64,000 bases of DNA from Sphingobacteriales bacterium 44-61 (GTDB lineage Bacteria > Bacteroidota > Bacteroidia > Chitinophagales > Chitinophagaceae): NCBI GenBank assembly GCA_001898405.1, contig MKTW01000017.1:62001-126000 (forward strand), given 5' to 3'. The notes under the pieces are model-generated. The model saw only the letters and a program-made list of their open reading frames with translations. It was not told the origin of the DNA and did no database searches. A program made the position numbers and the translations under genes. Shown here piece by piece: positions 63,909 to 64,000 of this stretch (its first letter is position 1; each line of letters begins with the position of its first letter).

Positions 63909-64000
63909 TTAATCTAAAGTAATTGATAATAAGCAAGTTAAGTATTAATTTCTTCGAATTGTTAGTGATTAACCTTATTTTTTAAGGGAAGAATCAAATG

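Noticed and set aside
1-64000. CRISPR array or intact insertion sequence
   Set aside because: No regularly spaced direct repeats, transposase motifs or paired terminal repeats were seen.

Overview
The window looks like chromosome of a Bacteroidota bacterium, most likely of the Chitinophaga/Niastella type. The signs are SusC/SusD pairs with ECF sigma and FecR regulators, RteC and the Bacteroidetes Tra gene set, a PafA-type phosphatase, few Shine-Dalgarno sites and moderate GC. No rRNA, tRNA, CRISPR array or intact insertion sequence was seen. The family calls rest on motifs read by eye, not on database searches.

Layout. 1-6.5 kb: the 3' end of a Wadjet (jetC-jetD) anti-plasmid system, a WG-repeat protein, a beta-flower protein, and a minus-strand module of one NDT/TIR-like protein and two HEPN-like proteins. 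6.6-18.7 kb: two ECF sigma genes, an AraC regulator, two paired XRE regulators sharing palindromic operators, a FecR-SusC-SusD-thioredoxin nutrient-uptake operon, then DUF6520 and MauE/DoxX genes. 18.8-32.8 kb: a conjugative-transposon transfer block (rteC, traE, traF, traG, three TraI-like paralogues, traJ, traK, traL-like, traM, traN and accessory genes ending in an excisionase-like gene). Relaxase, coupling protein and integrase are not in view. 33.1-34.8 kb: a small MerR-controlled metal-resistance cluster. 34.9-39.7 kb: lipoproteins and a TonB-dependent receptor.

40.8-50.0 kb is a phosphate locus: PafA-like phosphatase, PiT transporter, GcvH, PstSCAB and PhoU. It is interleaved with decayed pieces of arsenic-cluster genes (arsR, acr3, metallophosphoesterase, gcvH). 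50.5-56.8 kb is the intact arsenic cluster on the minus strand: arsR, arsM, acr3, an FAD disulfide-reductase-like gene, arsO and two metallophosphoesterases. The phosphate and arsenic genes probably work together, because arsenate enters as a phosphate analogue. High-affinity phosphate uptake favours phosphate over arsenate, while ArsM, Acr3 and ArsO methylate, export or modify the arsenic.

57.3-63.9 kb is a tightly coupled minus-strand operon: a single-chain restriction-modification enzyme, a DUF262 protein, a DUF3696-type ATPase and an unknown protein. With the Wadjet end and the NDT/HEPN module, both edges of the window carry defence genes. The two most interesting candidates for undescribed systems are the NDT/HEPN module (4635-6511) and the three genes downstream of the restriction enzyme (57304-60709).
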